DNA of 64,000 bases from Lacibacter cauensis (GTDB taxonomy: Bacteria; Bacteroidota; Bacteroidia; Chitinophagales; Chitinophagaceae): contig NZ_VLLE01000004.1 in the NCBI RefSeq assembly GCF_007830055.1, positions 1 to 64,000 on the forward strand, given 5' to 3'. Positions 49,391-57,945 of this stretch are shown here, in pieces; position 1 is the first letter of the stretch; each line of letters begins with the position of its first letter. A model generated the notes under the pieces. The model made no database searches. It was not told the origin of the DNA and worked only from the letters and a program-made list of their open reading frames with translations. Made by a program: the position numbers and the translations under genes.

Positions 49391-51175
49391 TCAAAACAGG
49401 ATGATTTCTTCCTTTGCTTTTTTCTTTTTAGTAAACCATCGGCGGCGTTCTTTCACCGGTTTATAAATTTCTTTTGCTTTGATGACCAGCTGTAACATTT
49501 CCTGTTGCCAGTAATCGTTCGAGTTTACACAGGTGTTAAGTAAATTAATTAACGATTCCCAACTATACACTTTCAGGTAAGGCGATTGTTTCAACATTAA
49601 TCCAAACATCGCAACAGCAGCTGAGAACCGATAATTACTGTCAACTGTATACAACGATTTATAGTTGTTGGTCAGTCTGTATGTTTCCGTTTGCTTTTCT
49701 TTTGTGTTGACCGTTTGATAACCCAGCTCGGCAGTAGCAAGTTCCTCCTCTGTATTGTATGGGCTGTTCATCTCCACTTCAAAAACGGCCGTAACAATAT
49801 GCCCTGTTCCTATTTCACCACCTTCTAAAATACTTGCACTATCGGCCAACACATCTTTCCGGTTATCGAAACCAATTAAGCGGTACTTCTTTATTTGCCT
49901 TGCATTAAAGGAAGCATTCAGGTACGCATCATCTACCACCACATACAAGGTTTGCATCAACTCTTTTACCAAAACTTTTTCTGCTTCGGGTATATTATCG
50001 AGGTACGCAAAGTTGCCGTTTCCTTTTTTTGCCAGCACCTCCAGTTTCGAATCTTTATAGTTACCCATACCAACACCAAGGCAGGTAAGATAAATACCCG
50101 TCTGTTGCTTTTGAGTAATGAGCTGCATCAATGCTTCTTCGCTCGATTCGCCTACGTTGAAATCACCATCTGTTGCAAGGATAACACGGTTGTTACCACC
50201 TTTAATAAACTGACTCTGCGCAAGCCGGTATGCCTGCCTGATGGCTGCTTCACCCGGCGTATCACCACCTGCAGCAAGCGAGTCAATCACTTTCATGATC
50301 TTTTCTTTTTCGTTACCACCTGTTGGTTGCAGTACTGTACCCACAGTACCACCATACACCATAATAGCCATGGTATCAATTGCACGCAGGTTCTGCACCA
50401 TCATGCGTAAAGCAGTTTGCAATAAGGGTAACCGGTTTGGCAGATCCATCGATCCGCTTACATCAACCAAAAAAACAAAATTGCTGGGTGGTAATGAATC
50501 GTAATTGATCTTTCGTGCATGTAATTGTAAAAACAACAAACGGTCCATCGGATTCCATGGGCAATCGGTGAGTTGCGATTCAGTATAAAATTCTTTTCCC
50601 AGCTCGGGTGCTTTGTATCGTTGCGGAAAATAGTTGAGCATTTCTTCGATACGCACCGCATCTTTCGGTACAGCTGATTTCATATTAATAAACCGCCTGA
50701 TGTTGCTGTACGATGCTTTATCAACATTCAACGCAAAACCAACCGAAGGATATTCTGCTGCATAATTAAAACTGTTTTCAATTTGCTCCGAATAAGTTTC
50801 ACCGTTGGCAATACCAAAACTATTCCGCTCCTGTACTTTATCCTTTGTTACAGAAATTAATTTGCGTTTCGGATTACTGATAGCTGAACTGGGTTTTAAC
50901 TCTACCGTGTTGAACTCGTTGCTGCTAAGCACCACTGTTTTTTCATCGTAGCCATGCAGGAAAAAGCTGACGGTATCGCTTACTTTAGCCGAAGGCAACC
51001 CAAAGCCACCAGTTGAACCGGATTGATAAAATGAATTGGAAGAATGAACCCGGATACGTACCAATGCAAGCCCAACACCAGCTGCATCTTTTACTTCGCC
51101 ACGGAAATAGTATTGTGCATCCGCCACAAGTGCGAACAGGAGCAAGCACACCAAAGTAATGAACCGTGGTTTCAT
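49391..51175 (-). CDS. Exported VWA-domain protein with N-terminal regulatory-like domain (YfbK type)
   Basis: 594 residues from ATG 51175, which gives a signal peptide (1-20, ADA-Q); a longer frame would overlap hpt. Domains in order: carboxypeptidase-regulatory-like beta-sandwich (about 22-95), a YfbK-type N-terminal domain (about 130-230), a VWA domain (about 232-410) with an intact MIDAS motif DVSGS (238-242), and a C-terminal DUF3520-like part (about 410-590). VWA domains bind metal and protein ligands. It follows hpt by 37 bp in a run of genes on the same strand. Function unknown; likely at the cell surface or in the periplasm. Confidence 0.92.
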   Translation of the reverse strand: MKPRFITLVCLLLFALVADAQYYFRGEVKDAAGVGLALVRIRVHSSNSFYQSGSTGGFGLPSAKVSDTVSFFLHGYDEKTVVLSSNEFNTVELKPSSAISNPKRKLISVTKDKVQERNSFGIANGETYSEQIENSFNYAAEYPSVGFALNVDKASYSNIRRFINMKSAVPKDAVRIEEMLNYFPQRYKAPELGKEFYTESQLTDCPWNPMDRLLFLQLHARKINYDSLPPSNFVFLVDVSGSMDLPNRLPLLQTALRMMVQNLRAIDTMAIMVYGGTVGTVLQPTGGNEKEKIMKVIDSLAAGGDTPGEAAIRQAYRLAQSQFIKGGNNRVILATDGDFNVGESSEEALMQLITQKQQTGIYLTCLGVGMGNYKDSKLEVLAKKGNGNFAYLDNIPEAEKVLVKELMQTLYVVVDDAYLNASFNARQIKKYRLIGFDNRKDVLADSASILEGGEIGTGHIVTAVFEVEMNSPYNTEEELATAELGYQTVNTKEKQTETYRLTNNYKSLYTVDSNYRFSAAVAMFGLMLKQSPYLKVYSWESLINLLNTCVNSNDYWQQEMLQLVIKAKEIYKPVKERRRWFTKKKKAKEEIILF

Positions 51176-51212
51176 AATAATCTCCTGCTTCGCCGGGTTA
51201 GTAAGTGGCTTA

Positions 51213-51761
51213 TCAGGCAGGGTTCTCTGTGAGCTGGTAAATTTCTTTGAGGTTACGCCCAAGACCATCATAGTCTAACCCATAACCCAGTAAGAATTTA
51301 TTCGGCACCGAAAAACCTAAATAATCAATTTGTATAGGGTAGGTTGTTGCTTCGGGCTTGTGCAATAAGGAAGCAATTTTTAACGATGCAGGATGCTGGT
51401 TATGCAACTGCGGTAAAAACTCGTTCAGCGTTTTACCGGTATCAATAATATCTTCAATCACCACCACATGCCTGTCTACAATATCGGTATCTAAACCTAT
51501 AGCGGTTATTACCTGGCCTGTTGACTTTGTTCCTTTGTATGAAGCAAGTTTTATAAAACAGATTTCTGCATCGATATGTATTTGCTTGAACAGATCGGAA
51601 GCAAACATAAACGATCCGTTAAGAATGGCAATAAACAACGGCTTCTTGCCTGCATAATCAGCATCAATTTGTTTACCCAAGTCGGCAATGCGTGCAAGCA
51701 CGGTTGCTTCCGTCATGTACGGAGTAAAATATTTATCGTGGACCTTGATGATTTCTGACAT
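51213..51761 (-). CDS. hpt: Hypoxanthine phosphoribosyltransferase
   Basis: Salvages hypoxanthine (and guanine) to IMP/GMP with PRPP. 182 residues. PRPP-binding motif EDIIDTGKT (103-111) and the N-terminal LNGSFMFASDL segment are clear, and the LLHKP and VPNKFLLGYGLDYDGLGRNL stretches complete the type I PRTase fold. It starts 5 bp after the LysM gene. Cytoplasmic. Confidence 0.97.
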   Translation of the reverse strand: MSEIIKVHDKYFTPYMTEATVLARIADLGKQIDADYAGKKPLFIAILNGSFMFASDLFKQIHIDAEICFIKLASYKGTKSTGQVITAIGLDTDIVDRHVVVIEDIIDTGKTLNEFLPQLHNQHPASLKIASLLHKPEATTYPIQIDYLGFSVPNKFLLGYGLDYDGLGRNLKEIYQLTENPA

Positions 51762-51766
51762 GCAGC

Positions 51767-53071
51767 TTATTTATTAATGATGAGTTCTGTTCCTTCTTTT
51801 AATTCAGTACCGGCCAGTTTATTCCATTGCTGAATTTGCGTCAGCGATACTTCGTATTTTTTTGAAATACTATACAAGGTTTCTTTTGGCTGTACAACAT
51901 GTACAATTACATCTTTGTGCTGCACAACTGCTGCTGTTTCGCCAGTTACGGGTTGCGTTGATACTTCTTTTACAGCTATTGCCAATTTGGGTGTTGCCGG
52001 CGCAGGCGATTGTAAATACAATTGCTCACCTACGGCAGGCTGCATATTCACAGTCATCTGGTTTAACTGCAGCAATGCATCTAAACGGATGCCCTGGCTT
52101 TGTGCAATATCGTAAACTGTTTCACCTGCTGCCACTACATGCACCGGATTAACTCCTGTTCGGCGTTTGCGTTGCAGGTACACGAGCTGATCTTTTTCCA
52201 GCACTTCTGCTTCTTTCAGATCATTAAAATCGAACAACCATTTTAACTGCACATTGTACTGCTGTGCAATAGCCAAAAACGGCGTTCCTTTTGTTACATA
52301 CACAACTCTTGTATCATTGATTTTGAATTCGCCGTTTGGATAACTTACTGTTGTTTTTACAATTTCTGTTTTTGGTTGTTCTTTTTTAGGCTCTTCCTTT
52401 TTCGACTCTTCTTTCTTTACAACTACAACTACTTCCGATTGAGATTTTACTTCTGCCTGCGGAGCAACAGGTTGATGTACAGTTGCAACAGTTGCTATTA
52501 CCGGCGTTGTTACAACAGGTTGCTCGTTCTTTGCAAGAATGGGTTCGCTACCTGTTTTCTTACCTAATGCAATCAGTGAATATTCGTTGAGGTTATATCG
52601 TTCGATATACTTGATGAGTAAAGCAGGATAGGCAGGGTTGGTTGCGTAACCGGCTTTCTTTAAACCATATGCCCAAGCTTTGTAATCAGCAGGATCCAGA
52701 CTGAACAGAAAATTATAATGCTTACGAGTGCGTAAGAAATTAGAATGATCGATGTATGATTCCTCCGCATTGTTGTACACACGGAAACATTCGCCCGGAG
52801 CGTCATCATCATGACTCACAGACGGTCCTGTCCATGTTTCTTTACACTTGATGCCAAAATGATTGTTTGATTTTTTTACCAGCTTACTGTTGCCATTCTC
52901 CGTTTCAACAATGCCCTGTGCCAATGTAATAGATGCAGGAACACCTGTGCGGATCATTTCCTTGATTGCAATTTCCTTGTATAGATCAATGTACTCTTCA
53001 ATTGTAATTGTTTGTGCATTTGCAGTTACAAAAGCAAAAAGAGCCATAGACAGATACAGCAGTCTCCTCAT
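51767..53071 (-). CDS. Exported glucosaminidase with three LysM domains
   Basis: 434 residues: signal peptide (1-19), a glucosaminidase-type (GH73) domain (about 20-165; VPASITLAQGIVETENGNS with the catalytic Glu region, and NNHFGIKC), a Pro/Val/Lys/Glu-rich linker (about 180-250), then three LysM repeats (about 255-300, 311-356 and 387-433). It likely cleaves peptidoglycan between GlcNAc and MurNAc, anchored to the wall by LysM. It starts 8 bp after the O-methyltransferase gene and is followed at once by hpt. Confidence 0.95.
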   Translation of the reverse strand: MRRLLYLSMALFAFVTANAQTITIEEYIDLYKEIAIKEMIRTGVPASITLAQGIVETENGNSKLVKKSNNHFGIKCKETWTGPSVSHDDDAPGECFRVYNNAEESYIDHSNFLRTRKHYNFLFSLDPADYKAWAYGLKKAGYATNPAYPALLIKYIERYNLNEYSLIALGKKTGSEPILAKNEQPVVTTPVIATVATVHQPVAPQAEVKSQSEVVVVVKKEESKKEEPKKEQPKTEIVKTTVSYPNGEFKINDTRVVYVTKGTPFLAIAQQYNVQLKWLFDFNDLKEAEVLEKDQLVYLQRKRRTGVNPVHVVAAGETVYDIAQSQGIRLDALLQLNQMTVNMQPAVGEQLYLQSPAPATPKLAIAVKEVSTQPVTGETAAVVQHKDVIVHVVQPKETLYSISKKYEVSLTQIQQWNKLAGTELKEGTELIINK

Positions 53072-53079
53072 AGTATATT

Positions 53080-53718
53080 TTATTTTTTTCGGATGAGAAA
53101 CAACCCGTCTCTCAGTGTTAACATTATTTTTTCTACTTCCTCATCAGCAGCAATCAGTTCATTGAACGCATGTACTGCTTTGCCGTTTTTACCTTTGATT
53201 TCTTCTTCCAGCACATCGCCATGAAACAGCACATTGTCTGCAAGTATCAACCCGCCACTTCTTAAACGTGGTTTCACCAGCTCGTAGTATCTGGCATAAC
53301 CTGTCTTATCTGCATCAATAAACACCAGATCCCATGTTTCGTTCAGCTGCGGAATAATTTCCAGTGCATTGCCAACATGTAGCTGAATACGATCCTGCAA
53401 ACCGGCTTTTTCAAAATTCGATTGTGCTATCGCCGCATCAGTTTCACGCATTTCGATGGTATGTAGTACTCCATCTACAGCAAGTCCTTTTGCAAGGCAA
53501 ATACTGCTATAGCCAACCATGGTTCCAATTTCGAGTATGCGTTGAGGTTGTACCAGTTTGCTGATGATTTCAAGGAACTGTCCCTGGAGATGACCGCTGA
53601 GCATATGCGGCTGCTTGTGCGATTGTTCCGTTTCGGCTGTTATGCGCTTTAACACTGCATCTTCTCTGGAAGAATAAAGTGCTGCATATGCTTCGGCTTT
53701 CGGGTTGATCAACTCCAA
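53080..53718 (-). CDS. O-methyltransferase (SAM-dependent, family 3)
   Basis: 212 residues if it starts at the TTG at 53718 (protein M-ELINPKAEAYAALYSS). The frame is open for 23 more codons, up to an ATG at 53787, but a -7 box (53734-53741) lies in that stretch, so the shorter form is chosen. SAM motif ILEIGTMVGYSSICLA, VFIDADK and ILADNVL are typical of catechol-like O-methyltransferases, which usually start near ELINP. The substrate is unknown. It lies 3-70 bp downstream of the SSS transporter gene depending on the start and precedes the LysM gene by 8 bp. Confidence 0.85.
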   Translation of the reverse strand: MELINPKAEAYAALYSSREDAVLKRITAETEQSHKQPHMLSGHLQGQFLEIISKLVQPQRILEIGTMVGYSSICLAKGLAVDGVLHTIEMRETDAAIAQSNFEKAGLQDRIQLHVGNALEIIPQLNETWDLVFIDADKTGYARYYELVKPRLRSGGLILADNVLFHGDVLEEEIKGKNGKAVHAFNELIAADEEVEKIMLTLRDGLFLIRKK

Positions 53719-53733
53719 GTAAAAACGTTTCGG

Positions 53734-53767
53734 CAAAGATAAAACACATGACCCGAAAACAGGCAAT
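53734..53767 (-). promoter_or_regulatory. Probable promoter of the O-methyltransferase operon part
   Basis: On the minus strand ATTG (53764-53767; one mismatch), 22 bp, TATCTTTG (53734-53741). The -7 box is exact. It lies within the apparent N-terminal extension of the O-methyltransferase frame. Confidence 0.55.
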
Positions 53768-53790
53768 AAACCCCAAGCAATTGGCAATAC

Positions 53791-55257
53791 CTACTGGCTG
53801 ACAGTTTGCTTTGTTCCGGCTTTATGTGAGATGGTTAACAAACCAATAAAGGTTAAAAGTCCGTTGATGATGAGTAACTCGAGCCCTACTTCGAACGAAC
53901 CGAATAACTGCTTTTGAAACTTATCAATAAAAAAGCAGATGACGGGAGCCACAATACATACAACAGGCACCAGCCGGTCTTTCACCGCACGTTTTGTAAT
54001 AATGCCAAAAGTAAACAAGCCAAGTAACGGACCGTAGGTATATGCTGCTACTTTTAAAATAACACCAATCATGCTTGGTTCGTTTATCCATTTGTAAACC
54101 ATCACCAACAAAAGAAATAAAGCAGCAAATGAAAGGTGCACACGCTGGCGTAATTTTTTCTTTTCAGCATCACTTATATCGGTGCGGCGCTGCATACCAA
54201 TAATATCAATACAGAATGATGAAGTGAGCGCTGTAATGGCACCATCTGCACTGGGAAACAAAGCAGAGATGAGTGCGATGATGAAGATCACGGAAACAAT
54301 CGGCGGCATATGGTTCAATGCAATGGCCGGGAATAATTTATCGCCAACAGCTGTAATACCCTGTTGCTCTGCAAACAATAACAATACGCCACCAAGGAAC
54401 AGGAACAACATCAATACGATCATTAAAATAAAACCCAGCGTAAGTACATTCTTTTGGGAATCTTTCAATGTCTTCACGGAAATATTCTTCTGCATCATTT
54501 CCTGGTCCATACCCGTCATGGTAATGGTAATGAACGCACCGGCTAATATCTGTTTCAGGAAAAACAATTTACTGGAGGGATCAGTAAAGAAAATCTTCGA
54601 ATACCCTTTTTCATTCATGGCAGAAATACTGTCGCCAAAGCTCAAGCCCATTTGGTTTAACAAGTATATAACGCATATTACCAGGCCCGATAACATAAAC
54701 GTTGTCTGCAACGTATCTGTCCACACAATTGTTTTTACGCCGCCTTCGTACGTGTAAAGCAATATCATGAGCAGAATAACAAGTGTAGTAAGCCAGAATG
54801 GAATGTTGATGTTAGCAGGTAATGCATCCTGCAGAATTTTTACAACAAGATAAAGCCTTGCAGTTGCTCCTAATGTTCGGGAAAGAATAAAAAAAGAAGC
54901 GCCTGTTTTGTAGGCTTTAAATCCCAGTCGGACACTGAGATAATTGTAAATGGAAGTAAGATTGAGTTTGTAATACAACGGCAACAACACATAAGCAATG
55001 GCCACATAACCGATGAGGTAACCGATGGTGATTTGAAAGTATGCGAACGACTCTTTTGCTACCGCACCCGGCACACTTACAAACGTAACACCGCTGAGCG
55101 AAGTGCCGATCATACCAAACGCCACCAACATCCAGTTACTGCTGCGGTTACCGATAAAAAAGGAGTCGTTATTGGAGTTTTTGGAAGTATACCAGGCTAC
55201 AACAAGCAATAGTAAAAAATAACCAAGCACAAATGAAAACAGCAATAAAGGCGACAT
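53791..55257 (-). CDS. Sodium:solute symporter (SSS family)
   Basis: 488 residues with about 13 membrane helices, the LeuT-like fold of the SSS family. Typical pieces are visible: NRSSNWMLVAFGMIGTSLSGVTFVSVPG in the first helices, GVKTIVWTDTLQTTFMLSGL, and the TITMTGMDQEMMQKNIS stretch. Substrate is unknown; the family carries sugars, amino acids, carboxylates and others with Na+. Likely inner membrane. It is the first gene of a minus-strand run (transporter, O-methyltransferase, LysM, hpt, VWA). Confidence 0.94.
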   Translation of the reverse strand: MSPLLLFSFVLGYFLLLLVVAWYTSKNSNNDSFFIGNRSSNWMLVAFGMIGTSLSGVTFVSVPGAVAKESFAYFQITIGYLIGYVAIAYVLLPLYYKLNLTSIYNYLSVRLGFKAYKTGASFFILSRTLGATARLYLVVKILQDALPANINIPFWLTTLVILLMILLYTYEGGVKTIVWTDTLQTTFMLSGLVICVIYLLNQMGLSFGDSISAMNEKGYSKIFFTDPSSKLFFLKQILAGAFITITMTGMDQEMMQKNISVKTLKDSQKNVLTLGFILMIVLMLFLFLGGVLLLFAEQQGITAVGDKLFPAIALNHMPPIVSVIFIIALISALFPSADGAITALTSSFCIDIIGMQRRTDISDAEKKKLRQRVHLSFAALFLLLVMVYKWINEPSMIGVILKVAAYTYGPLLGLFTFGIITKRAVKDRLVPVVCIVAPVICFFIDKFQKQLFGSFEVGLELLIINGLLTFIGLLTISHKAGTKQTVSQ

Positions 55258-55338
55258 ACCAAATTGTTTAAAAATGAAGATAAAGAATTAATCGTACGGT
55301 AAACCAGTTTCTGTATTTTGCGTTACAGAACTTTAACT

Positions 55339-55869
55339 ATGCAACTATCCTCACTCGCTGTTTTTTGCGGATCAAAATCGGGCAACGATCCTCTGTTTAT
55401 TGCTCATGCAAAAGAGCTTGGTCACTTAATGGCCGAACGAAATATTAAATTGGTGTATGGCGGTGGTGGCAAAGGCCTGATGGGAGCTGTTGCAGATGCG
55501 GTGATGGAACGCAACGGAAAAGTTGTGGGTGTTATTCCCGAAGTATTATTAGAATGGGAAGCCCAGCACAAAGGCATTACGGAGCTGCATGTAGTGGCAG
55601 ATATGCATGTGCGTAAAAAAATGATGTACGAATTGTGCGATGCGGCAGTAATACTTGCCGGTGGGTATGGCACCTTGGATGAGTTATTTGAAATGCTTAC
55701 CTGGAACACACTGAAGATCCACAATAAAAAAATCTTCATTCTCAACAGCAATGGCTTTTACAACAATCTAATTGCACACATGCAAAAAATGTTCAACGAA
55801 GATTATTTATACGAACACCCCGAAGACCGGATTGTTTTTGTAAACAGTCCGGCAGAAATTTTTGCTTAA
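55339..55869 (+). CDS. LOG-family protein (TIGR00730, nucleotide phosphoribohydrolase type)
   Basis: 176 residues from the ATG at 55339; a TTG seven codons upstream is possible. Members hydrolyse nucleoside 5'-monophosphates, and cytokinin-type substrates are known. The Rossmann-like motifs include GGGGKGLMGAVADA (about 41-54), MHVRKKMM (89-96) and the PGGxGTxxE region, here AGGYGTLDE (107-115) with Ala in place of Pro. It ends in a 2-bp overlap with the convergent minus-strand gene: the two stop codons share bases around 55866-55869. Confidence 0.92.
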   Translation: MQLSSLAVFCGSKSGNDPLFIAHAKELGHLMAERNIKLVYGGGGKGLMGAVADAVMERNGKVVGVIPEVLLEWEAQHKGITELHVVADMHVRKKMMYELCDAAVILAGGYGTLDELFEMLTWNTLKIHNKKIFILNSNGFYNNLIAHMQKMFNEDYLYEHPEDRIVFVNSPAEIFA

Positions 55870-56441
55870 CGTTTTTGCGGCTTCAGGTAAAACATAAAGC
55901 CTGTGCGGAAAACAGGCAGTAATGTATTTGTTTGCCTGTCTACATACGGCGAATTTGGCTTGCGTAATACATCAATCATAATGCTTGTAAAAAACTGCGC
56001 CCTTCCTATTTGCCTTGTTCCATAACCTGCACCTACCAATACGCTGGGGCTGGTATACACATCTTTTACCGAACCGTATTGATCGCTGTACTTTTCTGAA
56101 ATCCTGTTGTATTCAAACTGGCCGGTTATAAAAAACTGGTTAACGATCCAGCCTCGAACGTATGGCCCTGCACCGTATGCAAAGAATTTGTACGATGTGC
56201 CTCCGCCAAAATTTTGTGTGATATAGTTGATATTGGTGGCAATACCCACATCAAGAAAGTTGTTTAAACTATAGCCGATCTCAGGGTTAAGACCAAGTAT
56301 CCAGCCCTGTGAAAAACCTACGTTAATACCTGAACCAATGTACATCTGGTCTTGCTTAAACCCTTTTTCACGTTCATCTTTTTGTGCAAAAAGGTTGATA
56401 CTAATCAATAGTAAACAAAAAGCAACTACAGTTCTTTTCAT
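55866..56441 (-). CDS. Exported small outer-membrane beta-barrel-like protein
   Basis: 191 residues from ATG 56441; a longer frame would overlap the oxidase gene. Signal peptide (1-19, LFAQ). The mature part is rich in alternating aromatic strands (NVGFSQGWILGLNPEIGYSL, YKFFAYGAGPYVRGWIV, FFITGQFEYNRI, GRAQFFTSIMIDVL) and ends in an aromatic strand FRTGFMFYLKP, as expected of a beta-barrel of about 8-10 strands. It starts 17 bp after the oxidase gene. The function is unknown. Confidence 0.75.
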   Translation of the reverse strand: MKRTVVAFCLLLISINLFAQKDEREKGFKQDQMYIGSGINVGFSQGWILGLNPEIGYSLNNFLDVGIATNINYITQNFGGGTSYKFFAYGAGPYVRGWIVNQFFITGQFEYNRISEKYSDQYGSVKDVYTSPSVLVGAGYGTRQIGRAQFFTSIMIDVLRKPNSPYVDRQTNTLLPVFRTGFMFYLKPQKR

Positions 56442-56457
56442 ACTTTCTATTCGTTTA

Positions 56458-57876
56458 TTACAGATCGAAAATTTTACCCGGGTTAAGAATATTATTGGGA
56501 TCGAAAGCACGTTTTATTGCACGCATCAGTTTCAGGTTGGCTTCTTTCATTACAATATCCATATACCCTTTTTGAATTAAGCCAACACCATGTTCGCCGC
56601 TGATGGTTCCGCCAAGCCCATGTACCAATGCAAACATAGCACGCAAGCACTTCGCCATTTCTGCATCGCCATAGCTGTTGGGCGTACCTTCTTTGTGAAT
56701 GCGTATATGCAGATTACCATCGCCTGCATGACCGTAACACACCACTTTAAAATCGTACTGTTTGCCCAACTCTTTTACACCTTTAATCAAAGCAGGCAGT
56801 TCTGCACGTGGCACCACTGTATCTTCTTCAATAGTATACCCAACCATCTTTACCGCTTCTGCCACACGACGACGCAACTTCCACAGTTCAGCTTTTTGCT
56901 GCGCATCATCTGCAAAGTACAATTCGCCAATATCATATTTCGTTAACAGTTCGCCAATTGCCTCCATGTCTTTCATCAGCACATCCATGTCGTTACCATC
57001 TACTTCAATAATCAAATGTGCAGCTGTATCTTCTGTAATTGGTACGGCAGAACTATCTACTATTTTGCTTACAATTTGCAATGCATCAATCTCCACCAAC
57101 TCTAATCCGCTCGGTACAAATCCTGCTCTGAAAATTTCGCTTACAGCTTCACCTGCCTGTTCTAAATTTTTAAACGGAACCAGCATCAGCAAATCGTACT
57201 TCGGCAATGGAATTAACCGCAATACAATTTTGGTAACAATACCCAATGTGCCTTCGCTGCCCACAATTAAATGCGTAAGATTATAACCGGTTGAATATTT
57301 CAACACATTGGCGCCTGTCCAGATTACTTCGCCGTTTGGCAACACTACTTCCAGGTTCAGCACATAATCACGCACCACACCATACTTTACTGCTTTAGGA
57401 CCTCCACTGTTGGCCGAAATATTACCACCAATGAAACAGCTGCCCCTGCTGCTGGGATCGGGCGGATAGAACAAACCAACTTTCTTCACTTCTTCCATGA
57501 GCACTTCGGTAATTACACCCGGCTCAGTTATTACCTGGTGATTACGTTCATCAATTTTGAGTATGGTCGTAAACCGCTCGGTAGAAAGTAATACGCCACC
57601 TTTATCGGCCAAGGCTGCACCGGCAAGTCCTGTACCTGCACCACGTGGAGTAACAGGAATACGCATTTCGTTGCACAATTTCATGATGGCACTGATCTCT
57701 TCTGTTGTGCGTGGCTTCACTACCACTTCGGGAGGGAAATGAAGATTCTCTGTTTCATCATGCGCATACCTGCTGAGCGACTCTTCATCAACAAAAACAA
57801 ACTGTTCGCCAACAATGGACTTCAATTGTTCAACAATCTGCTTGTCCACTTTTGCATATCCGTCAACTGCAATCAT
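56458..57876 (-). CDS. glcD: FAD-linked oxidase (GlcD / D-lactate dehydrogenase family)
   Basis: 472 residues. FAD-binding domain (about 30-210) with TPRGAGTGLAGAAL (PP-loop) and the pyrophosphate-binding region; a C-terminal FAD-oxidase domain (about 215-470) with GHAGDGNLHIRIH and GEHGVGLIQKGYM. Family members oxidise glycolate, D-lactate or D-2-hydroxyglutarate. GlcE/GlcF partners are not adjacent, so the substrate is uncertain. No signal peptide; cytoplasmic or peripheral membrane. The small outer-membrane protein gene follows. Confidence 0.93.
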   Translation of the reverse strand: MIAVDGYAKVDKQIVEQLKSIVGEQFVFVDEESLSRYAHDETENLHFPPEVVVKPRTTEEISAIMKLCNEMRIPVTPRGAGTGLAGAALADKGGVLLSTERFTTILKIDERNHQVITEPGVITEVLMEEVKKVGLFYPPDPSSRGSCFIGGNISANSGGPKAVKYGVVRDYVLNLEVVLPNGEVIWTGANVLKYSTGYNLTHLIVGSEGTLGIVTKIVLRLIPLPKYDLLMLVPFKNLEQAGEAVSEIFRAGFVPSGLELVEIDALQIVSKIVDSSAVPITEDTAAHLIIEVDGNDMDVLMKDMEAIGELLTKYDIGELYFADDAQQKAELWKLRRRVAEAVKMVGYTIEEDTVVPRAELPALIKGVKELGKQYDFKVVCYGHAGDGNLHIRIHKEGTPNSYGDAEMAKCLRAMFALVHGLGGTISGEHGVGLIQKGYMDIVMKEANLKLMRAIKRAFDPNNILNPGKIFDL

Positions 57877-57945
57877 GTGCTGAAATTTTGGGCGAAATTC
57901 GGAAAGGTAGTGCAGGCGGCAAAATCTAATAAACGAACCATTTTA

